64,000 bases of DNA from Gaoshiqia sediminis (lineage in GTDB: Bacteria; Bacteroidota; Bacteroidia; Bacteroidales; Prolixibacteraceae). Where the stretch lies: the NCBI RefSeq assembly GCF_025907915.1, contig NZ_JAPAAF010000002.1, forward strand, positions 248,001-312,000, in the 5' to 3' direction. Shown piece after piece: positions 48,059-57,340 of this stretch (position 1 is its first letter; every line of letters starts with the position of its first letter). Position numbers and translations under genes: made by a program. The notes beneath the pieces were generated by a model. The model saw only the letters and a list, made by a program, of their open reading frames with translations, searched no databases and was not told where the DNA came from.

Positions 48059-48963
48059 TGAAGCGCTTTATTTTCAGCTTACTTTATCTTCTGATCCGGT
48101 ATTGCGGAGTTGCTTCGCTTTTCAGAACGTGTATGGCAAAGAAGAAGCTAACGGTGCTGGTGTATCATAATCCGCTGGTGGATGTTTTTGAAAAACATAT
48201 CAACTATTTGTCCAGCCGGTATAACCTGGTTCCCTTAATGGACTTTATTAAAGCGAAAAGAGATAGGAGCTGGGAGATGATTCCTGATTATGCATTGGCA
48301 ATTACTTTTGATGATGGCTGGAAAGAGAATTATGAATTATTACCAGTCTTTCAAAAATATAATCTCCGGCCAACCTTGTTTCTGACTTCCCAGGTGATAA
48401 ATACAGAACGACATTTCTGGTGGACCGCTTGTTGTAACGGTGATGTGGAACGGTTAAAGCGGATACCGAATATGCAAAGGCTTGCCGAATTAGAAAAAAA
48501 GTATCGGTATGATCAGGATAAAGAATATAAAGGCGACCGACAAGCGCTGAATGTAAATGAAATTGAGAAAATGAAGGATTTTGTTGATTTTGGCCTTCAT
48601 ACCAGGTATCATCCTGTATTGACCCAGTGTACAATGGAAGAAAAAAGAGATGAAATCATGGCGGGCAAGCTGGAATTGGAAGAAATTCTTGGAAGGAGAA
48701 TTGAAGCATTTGCCTATCCAAATGGCGATTACGACGAGGAGTGTATTCATATGCTGAGGGAATGTGGCCTTAAAATAGCAAGGACAACAGATGCCGGTTG
48801 GAACGACATAAACTCAAATTCATATAAGTTAAAAGTTACCGGCGCGTCTGATAATGGATCAATTACCAAATTGGTAGCCGAATTAACCGGAATACCTCGT
48901 TTTTTTCAATATGCGGGTTATCATGGGAATTTCAACGGGCTAAAGAATAAGCCAAAATTATGA
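48055..48963 (+). CDS. Polysaccharide deacetylase (NodB domain)
   Basis: About 302 residues. The start at 48055 makes an ATGATG overlap with the epimerase stop; the longer frame from 48025 is within that gene. ITFDDGWKENYELL is the metal-binding/catalytic Asp motif, FGLHTRYHPVL the His motif, and EAFAYPNGDYDEE the C-terminal motif of CE4 enzymes. An N-terminal hydrophobic segment may anchor it. It could N-deacetylate an amino sugar of the polymer. Confidence 0.85.
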   Translation: MMKRFIFSLLYLLIRYCGVASLFRTCMAKKKLTVLVYHNPLVDVFEKHINYLSSRYNLVPLMDFIKAKRDRSWEMIPDYALAITFDDGWKENYELLPVFQKYNLRPTLFLTSQVINTERHFWWTACCNGDVERLKRIPNMQRLAELEKKYRYDQDKEYKGDRQALNVNEIEKMKDFVDFGLHTRYHPVLTQCTMEEKRDEIMAGKLELEEILGRRIEAFAYPNGDYDEECIHMLRECGLKIARTTDAGWNDINSNSYKLKVTGASDNGSITKLVAELTGIPRFFQYAGYHGNFNGLKNKPKL

Positions 48964-50096
48964 AAGTGCTGCTGGTTGCTCCCTTGCCTCCACCGATAGG
49001 AGGCATACAATCTGTGACCGAAACGATGGTCGGTTTTGTAAGCGAACATCCTTGCGGAGTTAACCTGAAAGTTCAGGATACCTCGCATCACATAAGGCCG
49101 GTCACATCCGAATCGATGTTTGTCAGGTTATTAACAGGTATGTTTAATTCTTTGCAAACGTACTTTCAGGTCAGGAAAAATTTGCAGAAGGAAAGACCTG
49201 ACCTGATCCACCTGGCCAGCAGTGCATCGCTGGCGATGATTAAAGATATCCTGATTGTGCGAACTGCGAGGCGCAGGGGAGTACCGGTAGTTATGCATTG
49301 GCATTTTGGACGAATACCTCGTCTGAAAGAAAAACAAAATTGGGAATGGAATCTGCTGATAAAACTCATTCGCGAAAGTGCGTGGTCAATTGTGTTGGAT
49401 GAGAAATCGGTGGAAGTGTTGAATGAAGCAGGTTGCACAAATGTTTCCTGTATCCCAAACCCGATTGCCCAAGAGGTGGAAGTGAAGGCGAGGGAACTGA
49501 GCAAGAATTCAGTTTTTCGTCATCCCGGAAGAATTATTTTTGTTGGACACGTCATTAAAGATAAGGGCATTTACGAGTTGGCGGAGGCTTGTGTAAAGTT
49601 ACCACAGGTGAAGGAATTATTATTGATTGGACCCTACGAAGAAGCGATAAGGAAAGATTTGGAGAGAATTGCCCGAAAACGGGAGGCAGGTCAATGGCTG
49701 TTGTTCGAAGGCCAGCAAAATAAGGAACAGGTACTTGATAATATGGCCCAATCCCCGATTCTGGCACTGCCTAGTTATACCGAAGGTTTCCCGATGGTAA
49801 TACTTGAAGCGATGGCAATGGGGTGCGCAGTAATTGCCGCCGAAGTGGGAGCTGTTTCTACTATGTTGGCAGCTAACACCCATTCGGCCTGTGGCGTTTG
49901 TATACCTCCAAAAAATGTCGATCAACTGCAGGGTGCCATTGCCGATTTAATGAGGAAACCTTCCGTGATGGAATTGTATGGTAGCAGAGGCCGGCAGCGG
50001 GTCCTCGGGGCCTATTCGGTTGAAAATGTATTCACTCAGTACAAAAACTGCTGGCAAACTATAATCAGTAACATAACCTCCGGATTGTTGTTTTAA
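48960..50096 (+). CDS. GT4-type glycosyltransferase
   Basis: A 378-residue GT-B enzyme with APLPPPIGGIQSVTETM at the start and SYTEGFPMVILEAMAMGCAV as the donor-binding motif. It overlaps the deacetylase stop by four bases (ATGA), so the two are translationally coupled. Confidence 0.9.
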   Translation: MKVLLVAPLPPPIGGIQSVTETMVGFVSEHPCGVNLKVQDTSHHIRPVTSESMFVRLLTGMFNSLQTYFQVRKNLQKERPDLIHLASSASLAMIKDILIVRTARRRGVPVVMHWHFGRIPRLKEKQNWEWNLLIKLIRESAWSIVLDEKSVEVLNEAGCTNVSCIPNPIAQEVEVKARELSKNSVFRHPGRIIFVGHVIKDKGIYELAEACVKLPQVKELLLIGPYEEAIRKDLERIARKREAGQWLLFEGQQNKEQVLDNMAQSPILALPSYTEGFPMVILEAMAMGCAVIAAEVGAVSTMLAANTHSACGVCIPPKNVDQLQGAIADLMRKPSVMELYGSRGRQRVLGAYSVENVFTQYKNCWQTIISNITSGLLF

Positions 50097-50202
50097 TCTG
50101 GCAGGTTTTAGAGTTCGTTAACGGGTCTAAATTGCTCTTAGGCCTTTTGAAAGTAATCCTTTTGGCTGGGGCCTCTCTGTTTAAACGAAAAAAGATCGTA
50201 GT

Positions 50203-51084
50203 ATGAAGCTGGATGAATTAGTCGCAATTTATCGCGGATGCGGCTACTCGGTAAGTAATATTGAAGGGCAGTATTTTCTTAATCGAGGGTGCATCAATTA
50301 TTCTTTTCCGCAACTTTCCAATGTTTCATTGAATCCAAAGATTATCAGTAAACTGAAATGGAGATACCTGATCTCGGTTTTAAAGGTAAGTTCACCAATA
50401 AAAAATACACACGAATTTATCATTAGAACAAAAGAGTACCGGATCGACATGCTTCCCCACCGGACACGGCCCACTACCCGGAAAAGTTTGCGGGAGTGTG
50501 AGTTCAGGGTACCCTCGGTTGAAGATTTGATGAGGGAAGGTCTTTATATCAACCGTCAAACCATGAAATTGCAACAACGGGACGATAAATATCTCACCAA
50601 TGAAAATCAATGGAAGAGCTATGTGACCTCATTTTATGGCCACGAAGATGTAGCCATGCTAGGTGCTTACTATGCCGGAAAATTGATTGGGTACATCATC
50701 GCGTTTAAAGCGGATGGGAAATATCATGTAGTTAATCAGTATGTTGACCGTAATTGGCCAGGGCTAGCGCCTTTAAATGGATTGATATATACTTTGTTTA
50801 ATAAAATTATTGAGAAGGAGGGGGAGTTGATATTTTCCGACGGGATGGAATCGTTCAGTCCCCTGCCGGAGTTAAACCGGTTTAAACGGACCATGCTTTT
50901 TGAGCCGGTCCCGGCTACGCGTGTTTATATTCTTCATCCTGTTCTGCGGGTTTCTTTGTGGATAGTTATCTTTCTATATGTCAAGATATTGGGAAAGAGG
51001 AGTGTCAAAAATAAATTTATTCAAAAGATAATCCGCTTATATCAGGGACAGCGCATTCTGGATAGGATGACTGTCGAAAATTAG
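50203..51084 (+). CDS. GNAT/FemAB-like putative acyltransferase
   Basis: A 293-residue protein with no certain family. The middle part (ENQWKSYVTSFYGHEDVAMLGAYYAGKLIGYIIAF, then NGLIYTLFNKIIEKEGE) resembles the GNAT/FemAB acyl-CoA or aminoacyl transferase fold. The C-terminus holds one hydrophobic helix (VSLWIVIFLYVKIL), then basic residues. Position suggests N-acylation of an amino sugar, possibly the one made by the dehydratase/aminotransferase pair. Identity is tentative. Confidence 0.55.
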   Translation: MKLDELVAIYRGCGYSVSNIEGQYFLNRGCINYSFPQLSNVSLNPKIISKLKWRYLISVLKVSSPIKNTHEFIIRTKEYRIDMLPHRTRPTTRKSLRECEFRVPSVEDLMREGLYINRQTMKLQQRDDKYLTNENQWKSYVTSFYGHEDVAMLGAYYAGKLIGYIIAFKADGKYHVVNQYVDRNWPGLAPLNGLIYTLFNKIIEKEGELIFSDGMESFSPLPELNRFKRTMLFEPVPATRVYILHPVLRVSLWIVIFLYVKILGKRSVKNKFIQKIIRLYQGQRILDRMTVEN

Positions 51085-51161
51085 TTTCTAAACTTGCCAA
51101 CATAGCAAGCTGTATAACTGCATTGTAATTCTTGACAACTATCAACCAAAACGATAAGCCA

Positions 51162-52397
51162 ATGATTTTGCTGGTATCCGCCGTATTTCCGCCCGAGCCT
51201 GTTGTGTCGGCAACTATTGCCCACGATTTAGCGGTAACACTGTCGGATGATGTGACAGTCAGGGTTTTAAGACCGAAGCCGACACGGCCTTACGGGTTCA
51301 GTTTTGATTGCCTTCGGATGGAGTATAAAAAGTTTGAACACGTCATTCTTCCTTCATATACCTGCGCCCGTTCTGGCTTATTTGGCCGGATGCGGGAAAG
51401 TTACAGCTTCGGGAGATATGTTGCCCGGTACATAAGGGAACATCGCGACAAAATAGCAGTTGTTTATCTTAATGCCTGGCCTTTATTGGCGCAATACCTG
51501 ATCGTCAGAGCGGCAAAGCATTGTGCTCTTCCATCTATTGTTCATGTGCAGGACATTTATCCTGAGTCCTTGTCAACTAAAATTCCGGTATTCTGCAAAT
51601 TCATTCACAGGTTATTAATGCCCTTAGATATTTATATTCTGAAAAATGCTACGCGTGTGATCGCTGTTTCGGAGAACATGAAGCTCAATTTTATACGAAC
51701 AAGGGGTATTCTCGAAGAAAAAATTGCCCTCATTCAGAATTGGCAGGATGAGGCTGACTTTATTAAATACCACTATCAGAAGAAGGATCTGTTGTATGGT
51801 CAGGCCAGTAAAAAACCTTTCACGTTTATGTATTTGGGGAACATTGGCCCTGTTGCCGGGGTCGATTTTTTGATTAAAAGCTTTGCCCAGGCCAACTTGT
51901 CCGACGCCAGGTTGGTCATTGCCGGTTCCGGGTCAATGAAAGAAGAATGTCAGCGAATTGCCGAAGGGTGTAAAGATACACCTATCTTGTTTTGGGATGT
52001 ACCGGCGGGGAAAGTGCCCGAAATTCAAGACCGGGCCGATGTAATGCTTCTTCCGGTTAAGCGAGGTGCTGCGATGAGCTCCATCCCATCAAAGCTGGTG
52101 GCTTATTTATATTCGAAGAAGCCGGTCATTGCCTGTGTTGATCAACAAAGTGATTCTGCCAGGGCTATTGAACAGGCCCGTTGTGGTTGGGTTGTTCCGC
52201 CTGAGGAAATGGGCGAACTGGTAGCCATCTTTCGGTTGGTGAGTGACCTGAAAAAAGCTGAGTTAGAGGAAAAAGGCATGAAGGGGTATCAATATGCGAC
52301 GAACAATTTCTCGAAAAAGCATAATTTGAAGAAAATAGTCGAAATGATTTTGCAAGCTGCGAATAATCAGGGTATTTCGGCCAACTGGGCTGATTGA
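51162..52397 (+). CDS. WbuB/WcaI-like GT4 glycosyltransferase
   Basis: About 411 residues from the ATG at 51162 (MILLVSAVFPPEP); a TTG start at 51132 is less likely. The N-terminal VFPPEPVVSATIAHDLA and the C-terminal KRGAAMSSIPSKLVAYLYSKKPV fit the WbuB/WcaI branch of GT4 enzymes, which often precede the initiating sugar transferase, as here. Confidence 0.88.
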   Translation: MILLVSAVFPPEPVVSATIAHDLAVTLSDDVTVRVLRPKPTRPYGFSFDCLRMEYKKFEHVILPSYTCARSGLFGRMRESYSFGRYVARYIREHRDKIAVVYLNAWPLLAQYLIVRAAKHCALPSIVHVQDIYPESLSTKIPVFCKFIHRLLMPLDIYILKNATRVIAVSENMKLNFIRTRGILEEKIALIQNWQDEADFIKYHYQKKDLLYGQASKKPFTFMYLGNIGPVAGVDFLIKSFAQANLSDARLVIAGSGSMKEECQRIAEGCKDTPILFWDVPAGKVPEIQDRADVMLLPVKRGAAMSSIPSKLVAYLYSKKPVIACVDQQSDSARAIEQARCGWVVPPEEMGELVAIFRLVSDLKKAELEEKGMKGYQYATNNFSKKHNLKKIVEMILQAANNQGISANWAD

Positions 52398-52456
52398 GGT
52401 CTTTCCTGCTGTGAGATTGAATTTATACCATTTGTGAAGCTCATGACATTTTTCAG

Positions 52457-53050
52457 ATGAAGAGGACTTTTGATTTCGTTATGGCCTTGTCGGGTTTAAT
52501 CCTTCTTTTTCCCCTGTTTTTGTTGGTGGGTATTCTAATTTATTTTACAGATGGTTGGCCGGTATTTTTCAAACAAAAGCGGATTGGAAAAAACGGGACG
52601 CCATTCCAATTTTTCAAATTCAGATCGATGCGTGTTTCGGGTTCAGGTCAAACAGAAGAATTTGGTGCCGGTGATCTCAGCAGGGTGACCCCATTCGGGA
52701 AATTTCTTCGAAAAACAAAACTCGACGAATTGCCCCAGTTGATGAATGTTGTGAAGGGAGATATGTCGTTGGTGGGGCCCCGCCCCGAAGTGGGAAAGTG
52801 GGTGAATGTTTACCCCGAACGTTGGGCAAAGGTTTTGTCTGTTCGTCCGGGAATTACGGATCATGCAGCTTTGGTGTTCAGACACGAAGAAGATCTGCTG
52901 GCAAAAGCTGCCGATCCGGAAAGAACCTACCGGGAAGTGTTGCTTCCTCGTAAGCTCGACTTGTACGAAGCGTATGTTGACCAGCATTCCCTGGCCAGCG
53001 ACCTGGTATTGGTTCTAAAAACAATTTATTGCCTTTTTGTCAGGAAATAA
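52457..53050 (+). CDS. Initiating phosphoglycosyl transferase (PglC-like)
   Basis: A 197-residue monotopic phosphoglycosyl transferase that loads the first sugar phosphate onto undecaprenyl phosphate. The re-entrant hydrophobic segment at about 6-30, the KRIGKNGTPFQFFKFRSM block, catalytic Asp90-Glu91 in TKLDELPQLMNV, and MSLVGPRPEV identify it. Its short length and the aminotransferase immediately after it point to a PglC type acting on a diamino sugar. Confidence 0.93.
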   Translation: MKRTFDFVMALSGLILLFPLFLLVGILIYFTDGWPVFFKQKRIGKNGTPFQFFKFRSMRVSGSGQTEEFGAGDLSRVTPFGKFLRKTKLDELPQLMNVVKGDMSLVGPRPEVGKWVNVYPERWAKVLSVRPGITDHAALVFRHEEDLLAKAADPERTYREVLLPRKLDLYEAYVDQHSLASDLVLVLKTIYCLFVRK

Positions 53051-53059
53051 GTGAAGCCC

Positions 53060-54223
53060 ATGAAAATTCCGTTTTCAAGAGTCCCTATGGCCGGGAACGA
53101 GTTGAACTTTGTGAAAGAAGTTCTTGAAAGTGGTTGGCTCACCACTTCCACCAAAGCTCTTCAGTTTGAACGGTTATTTGCCGAGTACCTTGGCGTGAGG
53201 TATGCCTGTGCAGTAAATTCGTGCACCGCCGCCTTGCACCTTGCCGTGGAGGCTGTTGGTATCAAAGCGGGGGACAAAGTGCTGGTTCCTACGATGACGT
53301 TTACGGCAACGGCAGATGTCGTGAGGTACCTCGGGGCCGATCCGGTTTTTACGGATGTTGAGTATGGTACCTGCCTGCTTACACCGGAGATACTGCAAGC
53401 AGCCTTGGCAATAAATGGAAATGTTCGGGCGGTTATGCCGGTTCATTATGGCGGGCAGGCAGCCAGTTTGGCAACGCCTGAGGGAAACGGGATTGTGGAT
53501 ATTTGCCGATCACGGCAAATTCGTGTGGTTGAAGATGCAGCGCATGCTTTTCCAACGAAATTTCAAGGCCGGTTTGTGGGATCGTTTGGTGATGTTACTT
53601 GTTTTAGCTTTTATGCGAATAAAACCATAACAACCGGTGAAGGTGGCATGCTGGTTACAAATGATGAGGCTATTTATAATCGGGTGAAAACCATGCGGCT
53701 GCACGGGATTGACCATGATGTGTGGGACCGGTACACCAATGGGAAAACGTCGTGGGAATACGATATCGTTGCTCCCGGGTATAAATATAATATGCCCGAC
53801 ATCAATGCTGCTGTTGGTCTTGCCCAACTGGGAAAAGCCGATTTTTTCAGGGAGCAGCGCCAGCGTTGTGCCTTGTATTATCTGAATGAGCTGCAAAATT
53901 TGTCTGTGGTTGACCTGCCCTTGTGTGTTGGCCCGGTCGAAAATCATGCCTGGCATCTGTTTCCTATTATTATCAAACCGGATGCGCCTGTTTCCCGGAA
54001 CGAATTTATCCACCGGATGAGCCAGCAGGGGATTGGTACTTCGGTGCATTATAAGCCACTGCACCGAATGAGTTATTACCGCGACACCTATCAGCTAAAT
54101 GAAAAGGACTTTCCCAATGCCGAACGAATTTGGCAGGGAATAGTCTCGCTGCCCATTTATCCGGATTTGACGGATGCAGAATTGAAATATATATGCGCAG
54201 CCATCAGAAATATTCTTTCTTGA
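53060..54223 (+). CDS. DegT/DnrJ/EryC1/StrS aminotransferase (PglE-like)
   Basis: A PLP aminotransferase of about 387 residues; start ATG at 53060 or GTG at 53051 right after the previous stop. The PLP Lys is Lys188 (SFYANKTITTGEGG), with VEDAAHAFPTKFQG as the cofactor Asp block. It aminates a 4-keto sugar. Together with the PglF/CapD-like dehydratase at the end of the locus and the PglC-like transferase just before, it would supply a UDP-4-amino-4,6-dideoxy sugar of the bacillosamine type. Confidence 0.9.
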   Translation: MKIPFSRVPMAGNELNFVKEVLESGWLTTSTKALQFERLFAEYLGVRYACAVNSCTAALHLAVEAVGIKAGDKVLVPTMTFTATADVVRYLGADPVFTDVEYGTCLLTPEILQAALAINGNVRAVMPVHYGGQAASLATPEGNGIVDICRSRQIRVVEDAAHAFPTKFQGRFVGSFGDVTCFSFYANKTITTGEGGMLVTNDEAIYNRVKTMRLHGIDHDVWDRYTNGKTSWEYDIVAPGYKYNMPDINAAVGLAQLGKADFFREQRQRCALYYLNELQNLSVVDLPLCVGPVENHAWHLFPIIIKPDAPVSRNEFIHRMSQQGIGTSVHYKPLHRMSYYRDTYQLNEKDFPNAERIWQGIVSLPIYPDLTDAELKYICAAIRNILS

Positions 54224-54290
54224 TACTATGCTCGGATTTGTTTGTTGCATGTCCGCCTTCACGTCCCTGTTCCAGTAAGTCGTTTTTAAA

Positions 54291-55916
54291 ATGAAAAATG
54301 TTGTCCATGTTGGGATTATCCTGAACGGCGAGCTTATTCCCTGTTGGATCTACCAGGTAGTAGCGAAAATAGCAGGTTCCAATTATGCCGATTTAAAACT
54401 GATTGTCCTGAATGAAAGTGCCCGTCTGGAGGATAACGATCCGAAAGCATCGTTTTTTTTCAAGTTGCACCGGAAGTTGGACCGTCAGGTTTTCGGCAAG
54501 CGTTACAATTTTAACCAACTGGTAGATGCGACTGCATTATTTCAGGGAATCGCACGCTGTTCACTTAGTCCGAAAAATGAAAATGCTTGGTCGGAAATTG
54601 CATCGTATAAACTGGATGTACTGCTTAATTTAAGTGCGGTTGATTTCTCCACATGCCAATTCCCGTTGGCACGTTTCGGAGTATGGCAATATGTTATTGG
54701 TGAACGGAATTGTAATAGCCTTGCTTATATTTATGGGCAAATGATTAACGAGGGCCCGGTTATGGAGATATCTGTCCGGGCAACAAACGGCGAATTTGAA
54801 CGTGAGGCTGTCATTCACCGGAGTTGGGTTCCAGTTAATTACCATTCCATTCAAATTAACCAATATCATTTGTATAGCTTTTGCTCTTTGATTTTACCAC
54901 GATTGCTTGCAGGAATTTACAAATTCGGGACTGCCTATTTTGGTGGGCAAACATTGCATTTCAGAATGACTCTTTCGGAACAAACAAGTGCTATTTTTTT
55001 TTCGCCTTCAAATTACCAAGCAGTTGTCAATGTTTTTAAAATGCTTTCCAGATATTTAAGTTGCCTGATCGCGCATCAAACTAGTGGAATATGGTTTTTA
55101 ATGCTAAAAGTTGATTCGGAAATTTTTCCAATATTGCCGAATGACTATAAAGCATTAATTCCACCCAAGGACAGGGCTTGGGCAGATCCATTTGTACTTA
55201 GTCGGGATGGTAATATTTTCATTTTTGTTGAAGAGTTTTTGTACAGGGACGGAAAGGGATATATTTCGTTGTTAGAGATTGGAAAAGAGGGTGACTTGTT
55301 CAGTTTTGAGAAAATACTTGAAAGACCTTTTCATATATCATATCCTTTTATTTTTGAATTGAATGCTAAATGGTATATGATTCCAGAAACTTCTGCAAAC
55401 AAGACAATTGAGTTGTATGAGTGTGTCGAATTCCCTCGGAAATGGAGCTTTGTGATGAATTTGAAGGAGGATATAAATGCGGTTGACAGTACGATCTTCT
55501 TTAATAATAACCGATGGTGGTTATTTACTGCGGTAAGCGAGTTGTCAACTTGGTCGGATTATAAAGAATTACATCTTTTTTCTTCTGATACGTTATTTAC
55601 AGACAAATGGGAGCCTCATCCTCTAAATCCAATTGTGACTGATGTGAGAACTGCTCGTCCGGCAGGGCGTATTTTCATGAAGCACGGGCAAATTTACCGG
55701 CCCTCCCAAGATTGTTCCTTCAGGTATGGTCGTGCTTTTAATTTGAATCAAATAACCACGCTGAGCGAAAATGCGTATGCTGAAACGATGCTCTCTAAGA
55801 TTGAAGCAGGCTGGGATGCTGATGTGAAAGGTACACATACCTTCAATTGTGATAAAAAAATTGCAGTTATTGATGCATATCGGTATCGAAAACGCTTTGC
55901 TAATAGATTATTTTAA
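54291..55916 (+). CDS. Two-domain protein with GINT1-like five-bladed propeller
   Basis: A 541-residue protein. Residues 1-250 look like a Rossmann/formyltransferase-like domain (VGIILNGELIPCWIYQVV at the start). Residues about 265-541 form repeating DPFV, GYISLLEI, SYPFIFELNAKWYMIPET, DSTIFFNNNRWWLFT, PLNPIVTD, RPAGRIF and YRPSQDCSFRYG blocks. These match the N-terminal propeller of the plant sphingolipid glycosyltransferase GINT1 as I know it, and GH43-like propellers. In a bacterial exopolysaccharide locus it may be an unusual glycosyl- or formyl-transferring enzyme. No signal peptide. Base composition is more AT-rich than upstream. Confidence 0.7.
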   Translation: MKNVVHVGIILNGELIPCWIYQVVAKIAGSNYADLKLIVLNESARLEDNDPKASFFFKLHRKLDRQVFGKRYNFNQLVDATALFQGIARCSLSPKNENAWSEIASYKLDVLLNLSAVDFSTCQFPLARFGVWQYVIGERNCNSLAYIYGQMINEGPVMEISVRATNGEFEREAVIHRSWVPVNYHSIQINQYHLYSFCSLILPRLLAGIYKFGTAYFGGQTLHFRMTLSEQTSAIFFSPSNYQAVVNVFKMLSRYLSCLIAHQTSGIWFLMLKVDSEIFPILPNDYKALIPPKDRAWADPFVLSRDGNIFIFVEEFLYRDGKGYISLLEIGKEGDLFSFEKILERPFHISYPFIFELNAKWYMIPETSANKTIELYECVEFPRKWSFVMNLKEDINAVDSTIFFNNNRWWLFTAVSELSTWSDYKELHLFSSDTLFTDKWEPHPLNPIVTDVRTARPAGRIFMKHGQIYRPSQDCSFRYGRAFNLNQITTLSENAYAETMLSKIEAGWDADVKGTHTFNCDKKIAVIDAYRYRKRFANRLF

Positions 55917-55952
55917 TGTAAAGATTAACAGACTGATTTAATATGCAGAAAA

Positions 55953-57287
55953 ATGAATATGGGTTATGTCGTTTTATTGATGATCATTCTATCGTCATGT
56001 GGATGCCATCAGGAGGATCTAAAGCCGACTGATCAAGATACCACCCAAGCGAATCTAATTGATACTACCGGTGATAATGAAGTTGTGGTGTGGGGAGAGA
56101 AGGCTACCTATTATGTGGCACTGAATGGAAACGACACGAATCCAGGAACGGTTGATCAGCCATGGGCTACCTGGCAAAAGGCATTCTCGAAGGCCGGTGC
56201 CGGAGATACGGTTTTTATTCGCGGAGGGGTGTTCTATGCTGATAAAATGGATGAGTTTGGGGTATATGTTGTGAATAGAAAAGGTGCCCATGCAAACCCA
56301 ATCTGTATTTTTAATTATCCGGGCGAAATGCCTGTGCTTGATTGTTCTACCATAACAAATACCGAGGCAAATACTGGTATATTGCTTAGTAAATGTTCTC
56401 ACTACTACTTAAAAGGATTAACGGTGACCGGGATTAGTCAACATGCACAAAGTATTGAGTCTTGTGGTTTTTCATTCGAGCTGGGAGGAACTTACACTGT
56501 TGAGAATTGTGTTTCTCATGGCAACGAAGGGTCCGGTTTTCAGGGATATGCCCTCGATACAATCTCCCTGATCAATTGCGATGCGTACGATAACTTTGAC
56601 ATTTCGACAGGAGGGTATTCAGGTGGGCAGGCCGACGGCTTTGTAATTTGTTTTACTTCACAGCATGCTTATACCTATTTCAAAGGATGTCGGTCATGGT
56701 ACAATTCGGATGATGGGTTCGATTGTTGGGAGAATGAAGGGATCGTTGTTTTTGATGCGTGTTGGTCCTTTAACAATGGACGGGGAAAAGGAGATGGCGG
56801 TGGCTTTAAATTAGGACAGACACGAAAGCCGCAATTGGATGTCCATCAAAGGGTCTTGACAAATTGCTTGGCTTTCAATAACCGGTTTATAGGGTTCAAT
56901 CAAAACGATGGCAACGTGAAGATGACTTTTTACAACAATTTTGCCTTCGATAATGATAATATCGGGTTTGATATCGGGCAATACAATTTGCCCATGATTG
57001 TCCGCAACAACATTAGCTATAAAAACAGCCGGTCAGGTTATTTTTCAGCTAATAGTAAAATTGACCATAACAGTTGGACCGCTTCGACCAATGTTACCGT
57101 ATCAGATGCTGATTTTGTGCGTGTTGATACGGCCCGTGTATCCGGTAAGCGTCAGCCAAATGGCGATTTGCCTGCCATCGATTTTTTAAGGCTGGCTACG
57201 GGAAGCGATCTGATCAATGCCGGTGTTGATGTCGGTCTGCCCTTCCTTGGGAATGCACCTGATTTAGGCCCTTACGAGAAGGAATAG
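55953..57287 (+). CDS. PL9-family polysaccharide lyase lipoprotein
   Basis: A 444-residue right-handed parallel beta-helix protein. MNMGYVVLLMIILSSC is a lipoprotein signal (Cys16). The PL9 pectate-lyase active site is complete: calcium ligands Asp228 (QADGFV), Asp253, Asp254 and Asp257 (NSDDGFDCW), and catalytic Lys286 (GDGGGFKLG). PL9 enzymes cleave uronic-acid links by beta-elimination. Inside a synthesis locus that makes a uronic-acid sugar nucleotide, it probably trims or releases the cell's own polymer. Confidence 0.88.
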   Translation: MNMGYVVLLMIILSSCGCHQEDLKPTDQDTTQANLIDTTGDNEVVVWGEKATYYVALNGNDTNPGTVDQPWATWQKAFSKAGAGDTVFIRGGVFYADKMDEFGVYVVNRKGAHANPICIFNYPGEMPVLDCSTITNTEANTGILLSKCSHYYLKGLTVTGISQHAQSIESCGFSFELGGTYTVENCVSHGNEGSGFQGYALDTISLINCDAYDNFDISTGGYSGGQADGFVICFTSQHAYTYFKGCRSWYNSDDGFDCWENEGIVVFDACWSFNNGRGKGDGGGFKLGQTRKPQLDVHQRVLTNCLAFNNRFIGFNQNDGNVKMTFYNNFAFDNDNIGFDIGQYNLPMIVRNNISYKNSRSGYFSANSKIDHNSWTASTNVTVSDADFVRVDTARVSGKRQPNGDLPAIDFLRLATGSDLINAGVDVGLPFLGNAPDLGPYEKE

Positions 57288-57340
57288 TCAGAATATTAAT
57301 CTTCTCAGTAAAAGCGTTCAATTCTTTTGATTAAAACAAA

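Noticed and set aside
50203-51084. PglD-type N-acetyltransferase
   Set aside because: It lacks hexapeptide coils; only a GNAT/FemAB-like fold is suggested, so no PglD symbol was given.
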